From Metabacillus endolithicus (GTDB taxonomy: Bacteria; Bacillota; Bacilli; Bacillales; Bacillaceae), in NCBI RefSeq assembly GCF_023078335.1, contig NZ_CP095550.1, forward strand, positions 496,001-560,000: a stretch of DNA of 64,000 nucleotides, written 5' to 3'. The position numbers and the translations under genes were made by a program. How positions within the stretch are numbered: position 1 is the stretch's first letter; each line of letters opens with the position of its first letter. Below the pieces are notes generated by a model. The model was given only the letters and a program-made list of their open reading frames with translations, was not told the DNA's origin and searched no databases. This document shows positions 51,127 through 61,074 of this stretch, in pieces.

Positions 51127-52314
51127 CTAGCTTTTTGTCTTTTTGACAAGAAGTACAATATATAAAATTATTGAGATACTAACTGAAATAGCTGATGTTT
51201 GGTAGATTGTATGATAACCAAAAACATGACCAATTTGCCCAAACAAAAGTGCACCAATTCCAACACCAAGATCAAAGGATGAAAAAAAAGTTGCATTGGC
51301 CATCCCTCTCCTATTTTTAGGTGCTTTTTCAATTGACCATGCTTGAAGTGCCGGTTGAACAGAACCAAATCCAATTCCATACAATACTGCAGCTGTTAAT
51401 AAAATGGTTGTGCTTGGGAGCCATGACAACAAGACCATTGCGATCATAATGAATACAGCTCCTGGAATAAAAACAGCCTGATGGCCTTTACGATCATATA
51501 TTTTTCCTGCGAACGTTCTTGATGCCATTAGAGCAATAGCAAATACAAGGAAATACCATTGAATCCCTAATATCCCCTTTTGTTCAGCATATAAAGGTAA
51601 GAAAGATGCAATTCCTCCAAATGTTACAGTAATAAAAAACAAAAGCATAGCTGGCTGAAGTGCACTTTTTTCATAAAAATCCCATTTATCTTTCTTTGTC
51701 GTTTGCTGTGACTTTTCCACCTGTTTATACTGTATTCGTGAAGACAGAATTAATGCTACAACCCCTAAGAAAGCACAAATAAGAAATAATTGTTTAAATG
51801 TTATCATTCCTGCCAAACTGAGTCCTAGAGAAGGACCAAAAGCCAAAGCAATATTACCTGATAAACCATAGTAACCCATACCTTCTCCACGTCGCTTAGG
51901 AGGGATAATATCACTAGCAATTGTGCCAGAGGCTGTAGTTGAAAAACCCCAGCCAATACCTTGAATAACTCTCATAAAAAATAAAAAAGCAATAGTAGGC
52001 AGAAATCCGAACGAGCCTGCAGAAATGATAAAAATAATTAAACCGGTTAAATAAACAAACTTTCTTCCTTTTGATTCCAAAGCGTGACCAGCATATGATC
52101 TTACAAGTAATGCAGAAAATGTGAAAATTCCAACAACAACTCCTATTAACTGATCATTTCCGCCAAGCTCCTTAACAAAAAGAGGAATAGTTGGTAACGT
52201 CATCTGAAACCCAAGAAAGATGAAAAAGTTTGATAAACAAATCAATACAAAATCCCGCGTCCAAATCTTTTCTTTCTGTAATGAAATTACGTTTGTATTA
52301 GCTTGTTGATCCAA
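51127..52314 (-). CDS. MFS transporter (drug-efflux-like)
   Basis: A 395-residue protein with 12 predicted transmembrane segments. Motif A is present as SYAGHALESKGRKFVYLTG, with RVIQGIGWGFSTTASGTIAS typical of DHA1-type exporters (similar to B. subtilis YfkF/YwoG type). The start was placed at TTG 52314, six bases after AGGAGG; a longer in-frame version would translate that ribosome site. Substrate unknown. Separate unit, divergent from the endonuclease gene. Confidence 0.85.
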   Translation of the reverse strand: MDQQANTNVISLQKEKIWTRDFVLICLSNFFIFLGFQMTLPTIPLFVKELGGNDQLIGVVVGIFTFSALLVRSYAGHALESKGRKFVYLTGLIIFIISAGSFGFLPTIAFLFFMRVIQGIGWGFSTTASGTIASDIIPPKRRGEGMGYYGLSGNIALAFGPSLGLSLAGMITFKQLFLICAFLGVVALILSSRIQYKQVEKSQQTTKKDKWDFYEKSALQPAMLLFFITVTFGGIASFLPLYAEQKGILGIQWYFLVFAIALMASRTFAGKIYDRKGHQAVFIPGAVFIMIAMVLLSWLPSTTILLTAAVLYGIGFGSVQPALQAWSIEKAPKNRRGMANATFFSSFDLGVGIGALLFGQIGHVFGYHTIYQTSAISVSISIILYIVLLVKKTKS

Positions 52315-52607
52315 AAAAGCCCTCCTTTTCTCATTTCTCAAATGAAATTTTAACTAAGTTAACTTGTATCCTACTCTTCAAGGTTATTCTTAAGTAACTT
52401 TTATTTCAACTCAAATGATTCTTTCCTCAAAGATTGCTCCAAGAGATGCATACTGTTCCTACTATTCTATTTGAGAATAAAGTTAATTATTTTAAAAATA
52501 ATAAAAAGATACCTATGTATATTATTTTTAACGATTACTGCTTTAAGCTTTTCCTTATGAATGAAGTCTTGAGGAAAATAAAAATTTCTTAAAAGAAAGG
52601 AGCTTAT

Positions 52608-53445
52608 ATGAGATTTGGCAGCCATGTTAGTATTCGGAATGGGTATTTTGCTGCAGCTAAATATATGGATAGCATTGGTGGCAATGCATTTCAATATTTC
52701 CCTAAAAATCCAAGAAGTTTAACTGTGAAGGAATTTAATCGGCAAGACGCAAAGCTCTGTCATGAATTTTGTGTTGAAAACAATCTTGTCTCAATTGCTC
52801 ACACCCCTTATCCAACAAGCTTAACACCTTCAATAGAAAAAAAGCTCTAACAATTGATTCTCTTCTTAATGACTTAGAAATTGCTGATTGTTGTGGCTCA
52901 ATTGGAGTCGTTGTTCATTTTGGAAGTCAAATTAGTAAAACTGACCCGCTCGCCAGTTATCAATTAATGATTGAAATGCTTAATCTTATTCTAAGTAAGT
53001 GGGACGGACAAACTCTATTGTTACTCGAGAATAGCGCAGGGAAATCAGGAGCACTGGGCACAACATTAGAGGAACTTGTCCAGGTTCGGAACTTAACAGA
53101 TTATCCTGAAAAAATCGGATTTTGTTTAGATACCTGTCATGCTTATGCAAGTGGACTTTGGTCGGGAAAGAATCATGAAGAATTGTGGGGTAAAGCATCA
53201 GAATTGAAATTTATCTAACTTCCTTAAAAGCAGTTCATTTAAATAATTCTAAATATGACCTTGGCTCTGGTAAGGATCGCCATGCGAATATATTTAAAAA
53301 TGGATATATTGAAAAAGAATGCTTTAAAAATCTATTTCAGTTACCTAATCTTGCTGATATTCCCTTTGTTCTTGAGACCCCTTCTGATGAAGGAATCACT
53401 CATCAAGAAGAAATATCAATGTTATATCAATTCATTCAGACTTGA
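52608..53445 (+). pseudogene. nfo: Endonuclease IV-like AP endonuclease (Nfo), two frameshifts
   Basis: TIM-barrel AP endonuclease of about 278 residues if repaired. In three frames it reads MRFGSHVSIRNGYFAAAKYM, then LENSAGKSGALGTTLEEL and IGFCLDTCHAYASGLW (metal ligands Glu, Asp, His), then KAVHLNNSKYDLGSGKDRHA. The breaks are one A missing from A7 near 52839-52845 and one base missing in TTT near 53211-53213. Every catalytic segment is intact, so sequencing errors are likely. The ATG follows GAAAGGAGC. It would repair abasic sites. Confidence 0.85.
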
Positions 53446-53548
53446 ATCGCTAGACCTTTTAATTATTATTTGAGCAAACTATTTTTCAATTCTCGCCCTA
53501 TCATCTATACTTTTTTACGTGAAAGAGATAAAAGGAGGATATTTAATC

Positions 53549-54226
53549 ATGACAGAAAAAACGATAACAAAAGAAACGATTCTTGAAGCATTTAGCTCAC
53601 GTCATGCAACAAAAGAATTTGATCCAAATAAAACAATATCAGAAGATGATTTTCGTTATATACTGGAAACTGCAAGGCTATCTCCAAGCTCCGTTGGATA
53701 TGAACCTTGGAAATTTCTTGTTGTACAAAATCCGGGGTTAAGAGAGAAGTTAAGAGAAGTTGCATGGGGTGCGCAAGGACAGCTCCCAACTGCGAGCCAT
53801 TTTGTGATTATCCTTGCAAGAACAATAAAAGATACAAAATACGATTCAGATTATGTGAAAAATCAGATGCTAAACGTTAAGAATTTCCCACCTGAATTAT
53901 TCGATCAAGTGAAAGAGCGTTATAAAAACTTTCAGGAACATGATCTCAAGCTACTAGAAAATGATCGAACAATGTTTGACTGGGCAAGTAAACAAACGTA
54001 TATTGCGTTGGCAAATATGATGACGTCAGCAGCTTTAATAGGGATTGATTCATGCCCAATCGAAGGATTTGATTTTGATAAAGTTCAAAAAATATTAGAA
54101 GACGAAGAGCTATTAGAAGATGGTCATCTAGCTGTTTCCGTAATGGTTGCTTTCGGATATCGTGCAAAAGAACCTCGACCAAAAACAAGAAAAGCGATGG
54201 AGGATATTGTTCAATTTATTGATTAA
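53549..54226 (+). CDS. NAD(P)H nitroreductase family flavoprotein (YfkO-like)
   Basis: A 225-residue FMN enzyme. FSSRHATKEFDPNKTISEDD is the FMN-binding N-terminus, LSPSSVGYEPWKFLVV the substrate/FMN loop, and SAALIGIDSCPIEGFD with VSVMVAFGYRAKEPRPKTR the C-terminal FMN region. It resembles B. subtilis YfkO and E. coli NfsB-type reductases of quinones and nitroaromatics. The start is ATG 53549 behind AAAGGAGG; an in-frame upstream GTG lies before this site. Confidence 0.92.
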   Translation: MTEKTITKETILEAFSSRHATKEFDPNKTISEDDFRYILETARLSPSSVGYEPWKFLVVQNPGLREKLREVAWGAQGQLPTASHFVIILARTIKDTKYDSDYVKNQMLNVKNFPPELFDQVKERYKNFQEHDLKLLENDRTMFDWASKQTYIALANMMTSAALIGIDSCPIEGFDFDKVQKILEDEELLEDGHLAVSVMVAFGYRAKEPRPKTRKAMEDIVQFID

Positions 54227-54355
54227 TTTGTAAAGTAGAACATCTTGTTTATTAGATACTTTTAACAAATAGACAAATTAATCTAGTAATTAGGCCTCTA
54301 TCAAAAAAAATATGTCTTCATACACTATAGCATTCCATTATAAGGAGTGCTGATG

Positions 54356-54634
54356 ATGACAAACATCTATGAAATGAAAAAGCAATATGAAGGTAAAATG
54401 GTACGTTTTAAAAATAAAGAAAATCAATGGGTTGTTGGAAGAGTAGCTAGTATTGATGATAGCGGGATTGAAATAGAAGAATATCATTCCCCAGAAAATC
54501 AAAGTGAATATGGATATGGATTTTTTGGTCCAAGGCCTTTTTACGGTCCACGTCCATTCAGAAGAAGGCCTTTTGTAAGATATCCTTATGGCGGATTTAC
54601 TGCTCTTACTTTACTTCCTTTCTTATTGTGGTAA
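54356..54634 (+). CDS. Small protein with KOW-like N-terminus and Pro/Arg/Phe-rich tail
   Basis: A 92-residue protein of unknown function. Residues 1-45 resemble a small beta barrel (MKKQYEGKMVRFKNKENQWV, RVASIDDSGIEIEEY). The rest is rich in Gly, Pro, Arg and aromatic residues (GFFGPRPFYGPRPFRRRPFV) and ends in a hydrophobic stretch (ALTLLPFLLW). Such tails are common in small spore or surface-associated Bacillus proteins. ATG 54356 is 8 bp after AAGGAG. It has its own terminator. Confidence 0.65.
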   Translation: MTNIYEMKKQYEGKMVRFKNKENQWVVGRVASIDDSGIEIEEYHSPENQSEYGYGFFGPRPFYGPRPFRRRPFVRYPYGGFTALTLLPFLLW

Positions 54635-54648
54635 TTAAGTAACCAGGA

Positions 54649-54685
54649 AAAAAGGATCATTCCATATAGAGATTGATCCTTTTTC
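54649..54685 (+). terminator. Terminator of the 92-residue gene
   Basis: Perfect 11-bp stem AAAAAGGATCA/TGATCCTTTTT with a 14-base loop and T run. Confidence 0.85.
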
Positions 54686-54791
54686 TTGGTCCTTTTCAGG
54701 GGTAAGTTTTAACTAGTAGGTTCTTCCTCTATGTTCCGACAATCATGTTTTAAAATGTCAAGTTATGCGCTTTCCCAAGAAATAATCTCCC

Positions 54792-55511
54792 TTATAAGCT
54801 TGCATTTCTTAAAATATTTATCATCATCTCAGCATTAGGATATCCTGAATCTTGATATTGTTTTATAACCTTCTCAACATCATAATCAACCCGCTCAATC
54901 GATGTACTAATTCCACTTTCATTTATCTTAAGCAAGCCATAGGAAGCTTTTGTTAAACCATCAAATGGAAGGCCAGTACTGCCTATATTCATAACTACTC
55001 TACCGTTAATGTATCGTATATATGGTTTATGAATGTGACCATAAAAATAAATATGTGAATCAACTTTAGACATTAGTTTTTCTTTTATGTCTTCTTCTTT
55101 CGCCTCAGGTGATACAATATCAAATAAACTGCTTGGTGTTGCATGAAATGCATGTATTTTAACCCCATTTTCTTCTATAGCAAGAGAATGTGGGAGTGTA
55201 TTTAAATAATCAATATCTCCTGATTGCAATCGTTCAAATGTCCAGTCTCTCTCTTTATTCATCATCTCAAGAGCTTGAGCAGCTACTTCACCTTCATTAA
55301 CTCCCCGAACAACCCATTCATCTGCATTTCCCTTTATGACCTTTGTATGTAAGTGACGTACTAAAGATAATGATTTCTCCGGTTCAGGTCCACGATAACA
55401 AATGTCCCCTAATACATATACTTTATCAATTTCCTTCTTTTTTATATCCTGTAAGACAGCTTCAAGAGCAACCGCATTTCCGTGAATATCTGAAATAAAT
55501 GCTATTTTCAT
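54792..55511 (-). CDS. Metallophosphoesterase (YfcE/ApaH-like)
   Basis: A 239-residue calcineurin-like phosphoesterase. The metal-binding motifs are FISDIHGNAVALEAVL (DxH), VLGDICYRGPEP (GDxxxRG type), KGNADEWV (GNxDE), FHATPS and YGHIHKPYI (GHxH). Such proteins hydrolyse phosphodiesters or nucleotides; the substrate is not fixed. The ATG follows AAGAGAGG. Divergent from yyaC. Confidence 0.9.
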   Translation of the reverse strand: MKIAFISDIHGNAVALEAVLQDIKKKEIDKVYVLGDICYRGPEPEKSLSLVRHLHTKVIKGNADEWVVRGVNEGEVAAQALEMMNKERDWTFERLQSGDIDYLNTLPHSLAIEENGVKIHAFHATPSSLFDIVSPEAKEEDIKEKLMSKVDSHIYFYGHIHKPYIRYINGRVVMNIGSTGLPFDGLTKASYGLLKINESGISTSIERVDYDVEKVIKQYQDSGYPNAEMMINILRNASL

Positions 55512-55803
55512 ATATAAAACCTCTCTTATAACATTGTTATGTAAATCATATCATGTTCACATCGATCATGTATATGCTCCGGATTTACTCTATACAGGTT
55601 AATCTAGTTTATTCTAATTATGAATTTGTTCTAAAAGTTTATCTTACTCATCTTGATTAAAAATGTTAAAATTTACTAATTTATTTTATCAATGTCAAGA
55701 AGGAAAGTTGATACATTTTACAGAATTGTCACTTAAAAGATTTTTTTATGTAAATGAATCAAATTGTTACCGCTTAATTTTTAGGGATGTGGGAGGGGGA
55801 TTT

Positions 55804-56397
55804 ATGGTTGATCAATGTTCAACTATTAAGAATTCAATGTTAGATGGAATTTTTCCATATAATGATAAGTTAGCTCCATTATATATACGAAACTCTTTAT
55901 TTACTCTTATTCCAAAAGGTACAGAGCATATATATGTTATTGGAATTGGCTCAAATCAAATTAGTGGTGATAGTCTAGGTCCCTTTGTTGGAACTCTTTT
56001 GAATGAGAAATTCCCAGACCATTTAACAGTCTTAGGAAACCTGCAATTCCCATTGGATGCATTAACGTTAGAAAAAGAGTACGGAAGCATCTCTCTGCCT
56101 AATAATAGCTTTATAATTGCTATTGACAGTGTACTTGGTTCGAGAAAAATCGTAAATTCCATTGTTATTCGAAAAGGGGCATTACGACCAGGAGAGGGAC
56201 TAGGGAAAATACTCCCTGCTATTGGAGATTGCAGTATTATGGGTGTTATTCAAGAAAACGATTCCTCCCTGCATTCTTCGTTGTTTCATACAAACTTACA
56301 CCTTATCTATACGATGACAACAACAATTGCTAAAGGAATTTCTCTTGCGGTCAGACAATATTTCCAATATCCTTCAAATTATCCTATATTACTCTAA
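55804..56397 (+). CDS. yyaC: Spore protease-like protein YyaC
   Basis: A 197-residue protein related to the germination protease GPR fold. Landmarks are IYVIGIGSNQISGDSLGPFVG, GNLQFPLDALTLEKEY, IIAIDSVLGSRKIVNSIVIR and PGEGLGKILPAIGDCSIMGVI. YyaC is conserved in endospore formers and expressed during sporulation in B. subtilis; its exact substrate is not known. The start is ATG 55804 behind GGGAGGGGG; upstream in-frame codons lack a ribosome site. Confidence 0.9.
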   Translation: MVDQCSTIKNSMLDGIFPYNDKLAPLYIRNSLFTLIPKGTEHIYVIGIGSNQISGDSLGPFVGTLLNEKFPDHLTVLGNLQFPLDALTLEKEYGSISLPNNSFIIAIDSVLGSRKIVNSIVIRKGALRPGEGLGKILPAIGDCSIMGVIQENDSSLHSSLFHTNLHLIYTMTTTIAKGISLAVRQYFQYPSNYPILL

Positions 56398-56411
56398 TTT
56401 TATTATGTAAG

Positions 56412-56450
56412 ACCAAAAACAGAGACAAACATCTTGCTTCTGTTTTTGGT
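56412..56450. terminator. Bidirectional terminator after yyaC
   Basis: A 12-bp stem ACCAAAAACAGA/TCTGTTTTTGGT with a 15-base loop; serves the convergent SRPBCC gene as well. Confidence 0.85.
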
Positions 56451-56464
56451 TTAGCATTTCAATA

Positions 56465-56921
56465 TTAACGAAGAACGTTTTCCTTTTTTTCAATTTTTTC
56501 TACAATAGCTTCTGTTAATTCTTGTGTAATTTCCGATAAACTTTTCTTCAATTTAGAATTTATCATTTTTGCCATTTTCCCTTCAGGTGTGATATCAAGA
56601 TACCCTAACATCATTGTTTTATTTGCTGAGATTTCCTCCGCTTCAAAGTAACCATTTCCAATGATCTTCTCATTTATACCCGTTAAGTTAAACATGACTT
56701 TTTTGAATTTCATTCCATCCGGTAATATCGACTTTTAAATGAATTTTTTTCTTTATTACACCTAAATCTGTTTTAAATTTCCAAGTTGATTCTGAATCGT
56801 TTATTATTTCATGTTCAATATAACCCGGTACTAGTGGTGCCCAATGGTCCATCACACTAACAAACTCCCAAATGGCATTAATAGGCTGATCTACTTCTAC
56901 CTTATATAAATCACTTGGCAT
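56465..56921 (-). pseudogene. SRPBCC/CoxG-like lipid- or ligand-binding protein, one frameshift
   Basis: START-like protein of about 151 residues if repaired. The first frame has DLYKVEVDQPINAIWEFVSV and DHWAPLVPGYIEHEIINDSE, typical of CoxG-type SRPBCC proteins; the second continues VMFNLTGINEKIIGNGYFEA to the C-terminal helix. One extra T in T6 at 56699-56704 explains the break. It lies about 120 bp after a zinc-dependent dehydrogenase gene on the same strand, with a terminator between. The ATG follows AAGAAGGGAG. Function unknown; CoxG proteins aid assembly of molybdenum hydroxylases elsewhere. Confidence 0.78.
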
Positions 56922-57006
56922 CTCTTTTTTCTCCCTTCTTTAAAAAAACTAACTTGTTAACTTCTTTTATCATTTACTTATTCAATAAGGGCTGTACATT
57001 ATGCAA

Positions 57007-57038
57007 AACAAAAAAAGAGACATCCTTACATTGTCTCT
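57007..57038 (-). terminator. Terminator of the zinc-dependent dehydrogenase gene
   Basis: A 7-bp stem AGAGACA/TGTCTCT with a 9-base loop, followed on the minus strand by a T run. Confidence 0.8.
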
Positions 57039-57040
57039 TC

Positions 57041-58176
57041 TTAAGGCTTTAAGATAATTTTCAAACATTTCTCTTTATGACCATTAAAAATCCTGTAGGC
57101 ATGCTCTGCCTTATCTAAAGGTAAAGTGTGTGTAATAACATCATTTATAGAAATCTGCTTACTTTGGATTAGTTCATATAAAAATGGCATGATATGTATA
57201 ACAGATGCTAAACCCATTTTTAGGGTAATATTCCTTGCAAATAGGTCACCTAATGGAAACTGATTATATCTTAGTCCATATATTCCAATAAGTTGAATAA
57301 CACCTCCCGAACGAACAAGCTGGCTTGCTAGTTCGATCGCACCAAGAGCACCTCCCTGTAAACGAAGGGCCGTTTCTACCATTTCTTTCGGACTCATTTT
57401 CCCACTCATCCCAACACAGTCAATCACCACATCAGCTCCACCTTTTGTTATCTCTTTTATATGCTGCTCAAGGTCTTTATGTTGGTTAAAATTAAAAACT
57501 TCTGTTTTATTCCATTTTTTTGAATGTTCGAGTCGATATGGAACATGGTCTATTGCAATAACACGTTTAGCCCTCTAAACCATGCAAGCTTCTGGGTGAG
57601 AAGCCCAATAGGACCACAACCTAATATAATGACTGTATCACCTTTTTTCACATCTGCTTGATTAATACCCCAATAAGCAGATGAAAGAGCATCTGTTAAT
57701 AATAATAGTTCTTCATCAGAAACAGAATTATTTTTCGGCACTTTAAAAGTGCCGAAATTAGCGAAGGGAACACGTACATATTCAGCTTGACTGCCACTAT
57801 AATCACCAAATAATCTTGAACAGCCATAACATGCACCAATCTCTCCTTCTGGGTTTGATATTATGCATTGACTTTCCAGTTGATTTTGACAGTTTATACA
57901 TTCACCACACGCGATATTATATGGGATTGCTACTTTGTCACCTTTTTTAACTTTATGAACTCCCGAGCCAATTTCCTCAACAATCCCAACTGCTTCATGC
58001 CCAACAATATAATCTTTTCCCATACTTGGGACCATCCCATGATAAAAGTGCCGATCAGAGCCACAGATGGAGGTATGTGTTACTCTGACAATAATGTCAT
58101 CTTTTTGTTTAATCACAGGATTAGGCATTTCTTTTACTTTAACATCCATAAATCCTTGGTAAGTGACTGCCTTCAT
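57041..58176 (-). pseudogene. Zinc-dependent alcohol dehydrogenase (MDR family), one frameshift
   Basis: Medium-chain dehydrogenase of about 378 residues if repaired. Catalytic zinc ligands appear in TSICGSDRHFYHG and GHEAVGIVEEIGSG. The structural-zinc loop is CGECINCQNQLESQC (four Cys), and the NAD loop is VIILGCGPIGLLTQKLAW. The break follows AWFRGL: one base is missing in TTT at 57566-57568, and the next frame reads RVIAIDHVPYRLEHSKKW onward. It resembles formaldehyde/threonine-type dehydrogenases, but the substrate is open. It starts 20 bp after a dihaem cytochrome gene, suggesting a redox pathway. Confidence 0.83.
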
Positions 58177-58195
58177 GCTCTATCCTCCATCATTA

Positions 58196-60064
58196 TTAAT
58201 CGGACACCTTTAATAAATAATCGATCAATGCTTGTTGCTGTTCTTTTGTAAATCCTGTTGAGGAATCAACCCAAAACTCATGTCCTTTTCCACTTACATG
58301 AGCCGTTTTTAAATTGTGATTTTCATTATTTGTCTTAATGACCTTTTTCCTTAATGAGGAATCAATCATTGCTAACAAACTATTGCGAGGATCAGGTTTT
58401 TTATTACTCAAAATAGTACCAGGTACACCAACTTCATTCACAAGGTCTTTACCAACTGCAACTCCACCATCATGCAGATAAGGTGCACTCCAGTTTAAAC
58501 CAATTAAGCTAGTTGTTTTATAAGCACCATTTGTTCCACCTTGCGCCCACCCAAGTCTTAGTTGCTCATTTTGTTCTTTTGTCAACGGGATTTCCATCAC
58601 AACTGGATTTTCAGGTAATGGCACTGGAGTACTAGGATCATATATGGAAGGTAAGCTAAAATAATTCTCTGCTGCTTGAAATCCTTTAGCTCTAGAATTA
58701 TCTGTTTTGATCTCTTCAGTTGGTATTAATTTATTATTTGTTAAATAATTACCTCCGTGGCATGTTATACATCCTGCTTTTACAAAAACCCTTCTTCCCT
58801 CTTCTACTGTTTTTTCATCAGATTTTATATTTGTTTTAGGAGGATACAAAGAATTCATAAACGCAGACATTGCATTTTGTTGCTCCCAGGCTTTATAACC
58901 ATCAGAACTGGAAAATAAGCCAACACTTGTTACAAAAGAAGGTCTTGGATAAGTGGGTGCTGGTATTAAAGTGTTTACTCCTTCAGCTCCTGGTGTTGGA
59001 TCAACTTTTGCAAAAAACTCTGAAGGTTTTTCCCCTGACTCGGGGTCATATCGATACTTTTTCCTAGCCGCGTTTTGTAAAATAGTACCCAAGTAAAGCT
59101 CTTTATCTATATTTAGGATTTCGTTACTTATTGTTGTTTGAGAGAGTGTATCCATGTTTTGAGCATGTGCATTGTTTATAGCTGCGCTTAATCCTTTAAA
59201 CGGACCAATTTGACCTTGTCCACTCCAGCCATATGGATGATCACCTTTAGTATAAACATCTAAAATTTGTACTGGGTTATTTTTAAAGTCAATGGTTGTA
59301 TCATTACTTCCTTTTGGCCACTTCATGACTTCTCTGTCAACAAAGTCTTCTAGTTTTTTAATATCAGGAAGTGCAACTCTTCCACCTTTTGTACTTTCAA
59401 CTAGTCGGTCGTTTGTTGAAACAAATTCTTTGATACTTTCCATTTCTGTATGTGAAAAATACGATGCTGAATTTGATGACATAGCTACAAGTAAACCAAT
59501 AGCTAAATCACTGTTTGTCATTCCATGTACAACTTCTTTTTGTTCGTTTAAGGAGGAATGACAAACAGCACAACTTATTCCGGCTTTAATATTTCCCTTT
59601 TCATATACGAATTTGACACCAAGTGGAGTCACAGCACCTTTTGGTACATCAAGTCCTGTTTCAATTAACTCTCCCTTTTCAATCGTCCGGTCACCAATTT
59701 TTACCGTTTCAGCAGCCTCCACTAATAAATTATCAGTGCCTTTTCCATTTAGCTTTACTATCGCTTTTCCTACATTCATTAGAGTAAATGTTCCATCAAA
59801 CATCCCCATAATATCTGAAAAAAATACTTCATTACCAAATGTTTCTTCATAAAACAGCTTTTTCCCTAGCTCAATAAGCTCTTCAGAACTCTCATCTTGT
59901 ATGTAAGAAACATTTTTCACATCGATAAGTTTATCTGATTCTTTATTGTGAACTACTTCATCAGGAGGGAGATAGGCATATTGGAATCCAACTATCGAAA
60001 AATATGTAACAACACCTATTAATCCAATGATAAATACAGATAATATGAGGACAGCTTTTCGCAA
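58196..60064 (-). CDS. Membrane-anchored dihaem cytochrome c-like electron transfer protein
   Basis: A 622-residue exported protein with an N-terminal membrane anchor (LRKAVLILSVFIIGLIGVVT) and two CxxCH haem sites: CAVCH (about residue 164) and CITCHGG (about 432). Conserved stretches WSGQGQIGPFKGLSAAINNA and APYLHDGGVAVGKDL resemble the di-haem cytochrome c peroxidase/MauG-like and electron transport families. The start is TTG 60064 behind AAAAGGAG; an in-frame ATG 21 bases upstream has no ribosome site and would translate this one. It precedes the zinc dehydrogenase gene by 20 bp, so it may take electrons from, or act with, that enzyme (inference). Confidence 0.83.
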   Translation of the reverse strand: MRKAVLILSVFIIGLIGVVTYFSIVGFQYAYLPPDEVVHNKESDKLIDVKNVSYIQDESSEELIELGKKLFYEETFGNEVFFSDIMGMFDGTFTLMNVGKAIVKLNGKGTDNLLVEAAETVKIGDRTIEKGELIETGLDVPKGAVTPLGVKFVYEKGNIKAGISCAVCHSSLNEQKEVVHGMTNSDLAIGLLVAMSSNSASYFSHTEMESIKEFVSTNDRLVESTKGGRVALPDIKKLEDFVDREVMKWPKGSNDTTIDFKNNPVQILDVYTKGDHPYGWSGQGQIGPFKGLSAAINNAHAQNMDTLSQTTISNEILNIDKELYLGTILQNAARKKYRYDPESGEKPSEFFAKVDPTPGAEGVNTLIPAPTYPRPSFVTSVGLFSSSDGYKAWEQQNAMSAFMNSLYPPKTNIKSDEKTVEEGRRVFVKAGCITCHGGNYLTNNKLIPTEEIKTDNSRAKGFQAAENYFSLPSIYDPSTPVPLPENPVVMEIPLTKEQNEQLRLGWAQGGTNGAYKTTSLIGLNWSAPYLHDGGVAVGKDLVNEVGVPGTILSNKKPDPRNSLLAMIDSSLRKKVIKTNNENHNLKTAHVSGKGHEFWVDSSTGFTKEQQQALIDYLLKVSD

Positions 60065-60271
60065 AATAATTCTCCTTTTCTTCATATATTTGTACTTAAT
60101 ATTTATCTAAATAGGTTAGTTATTCATTGTAAAAATCGATAGATGTGTTAAGAAATGGAAGTTAATAATGTAGCTAAGGAGCAATGCTTTTATTAGTGCT
60201 ATAGCCATTAAAGATTTTACTTAGAGGATATAAAAAGGATAGAGGAATTTTTGCTCCTTACTCAAGAGAGA

Positions 60272-60676
60272 TTAAAGCCACCTAAGTGCAATTGTTAAAT
60301 AACAGCATTCAGCTCCCCCAATTGCAGAGGAAAGTTTCATGTTAATTCCATCTGGACTAAAAGTAGTATTAACCTTTGATTTAATGCCAGTTGATTGAAT
60401 TAATTTATCCACTTCTTGTTTATTCGATTGTTGAGCTGCAGACATCACTTTTGTAGCAAAGTCTTTTGAATCAGCCAACTTGTTTAAAACTAAACTAGCT
60501 TCTTTCATTAACTTTTGCATAGACTTTGCTGATTGCTCTAACAATGTCGGGTCTACTTCTGGGTATTGTCTTATTGAAGAAGGATAAATAGCAAAGGAAG
60601 GAATTGTATGAATCTGTCTTGCAGCATTTGAGTTAGGCGGACAATAACACATTGGATAACAGTATAATTGTGTCAT
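60272..60676 (-). CDS. Hypothetical protein, 134 residues
   Basis: Not recognised. The N-terminus is rich in Cys, Pro and Tyr (MTQLYCYPMCYCPPNSNAAR); a helical middle follows (LEQSAKSMQKLMKEASLVLN), and the C-terminus has SAIGGAECCYLTIALRWL. No signal peptide. Tyr/Cys-rich ends like these are often seen in spore-associated Bacillus proteins. The ATG follows AAAAGGAGC. It lies between the cytochrome gene and a mini-protein gene on the same strand. Confidence 0.65.
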   Translation of the reverse strand: MTQLYCYPMCYCPPNSNAARQIHTIPSFAIYPSSIRQYPEVDPTLLEQSAKSMQKLMKEASLVLNKLADSKDFATKVMSAAQQSNKQEVDKLIQSTGIKSKVNTTFSPDGINMKLSSAIGGAECCYLTIALRWL

Positions 60677-60740
60677 TACTAGCAGCTCCTTTTAATAAAA
60701 TCGCACATAAATAATATACGGTGTTTACAATATTGCGTGA

Positions 60741-60875
60741 TTATAATTCTAAATATTGTAAAAATGCTAGAATGCAAAATGCAACAAAAACTGGTAATAA
60801 TGACATCAGAAAACGAGAAATCCTTTTTTGAACAAACAACCTGTCATATTTCTCTAAACGACGAGATTTTTCCAT
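60741..60875 (-). CDS. Small membrane protein, 44 residues
   Basis: Predicted peptide with a basic N-terminal half (MEKSRRLEKYDRLFVQKRIS) and one transmembrane segment (FLMSLLPVFVAFCILAFLQY). Strong ribosome site GGGAGG ten bases before the ATG. Orientation would place the positive end in the cytoplasm. Unknown function; the translation signal makes it a credible gene. Confidence 0.6.
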   Translation of the reverse strand: MEKSRRLEKYDRLFVQKRISRFLMSLLPVFVAFCILAFLQYLEL

Positions 60876-61046
60876 TTACACAACCTCCCTTTCTTTGTTA
60901 ATTAAATCGTTCATTTATGATCTGAATCTTGTGTTACACCAATAAAATTAGATTAATGCAACTTTTATTATATATTATCCCTACCCAAAAATAATGTGTG
61001 GATTTTAATATTCCTGTTTTTAAATGAAACAATTTATTTTAAAAAC

Positions 61047-61074
61047 ATAAAAAACCCTAAAAAATTAGGGTTTT
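61047..61074 (-). terminator. Terminator of the histidine kinase gene
   Basis: A 10-bp stem AAAACCCTAA/TTAGGGTTTT with a 4-base loop and T run on the minus strand. Confidence 0.85.

Noticed and set aside
58196..60085. Using the first ATG (60085) as start of the cytochrome
   Set aside because: It would translate the AAAAGGAG ribosome site and has none of its own; TTG 60064 fits better.
60741..60760. PerR-like sequence TTATAATTCTAAATA
   Set aside because: About 10 of 15 matches only, and located inside the end of a small gene, not in a promoter.
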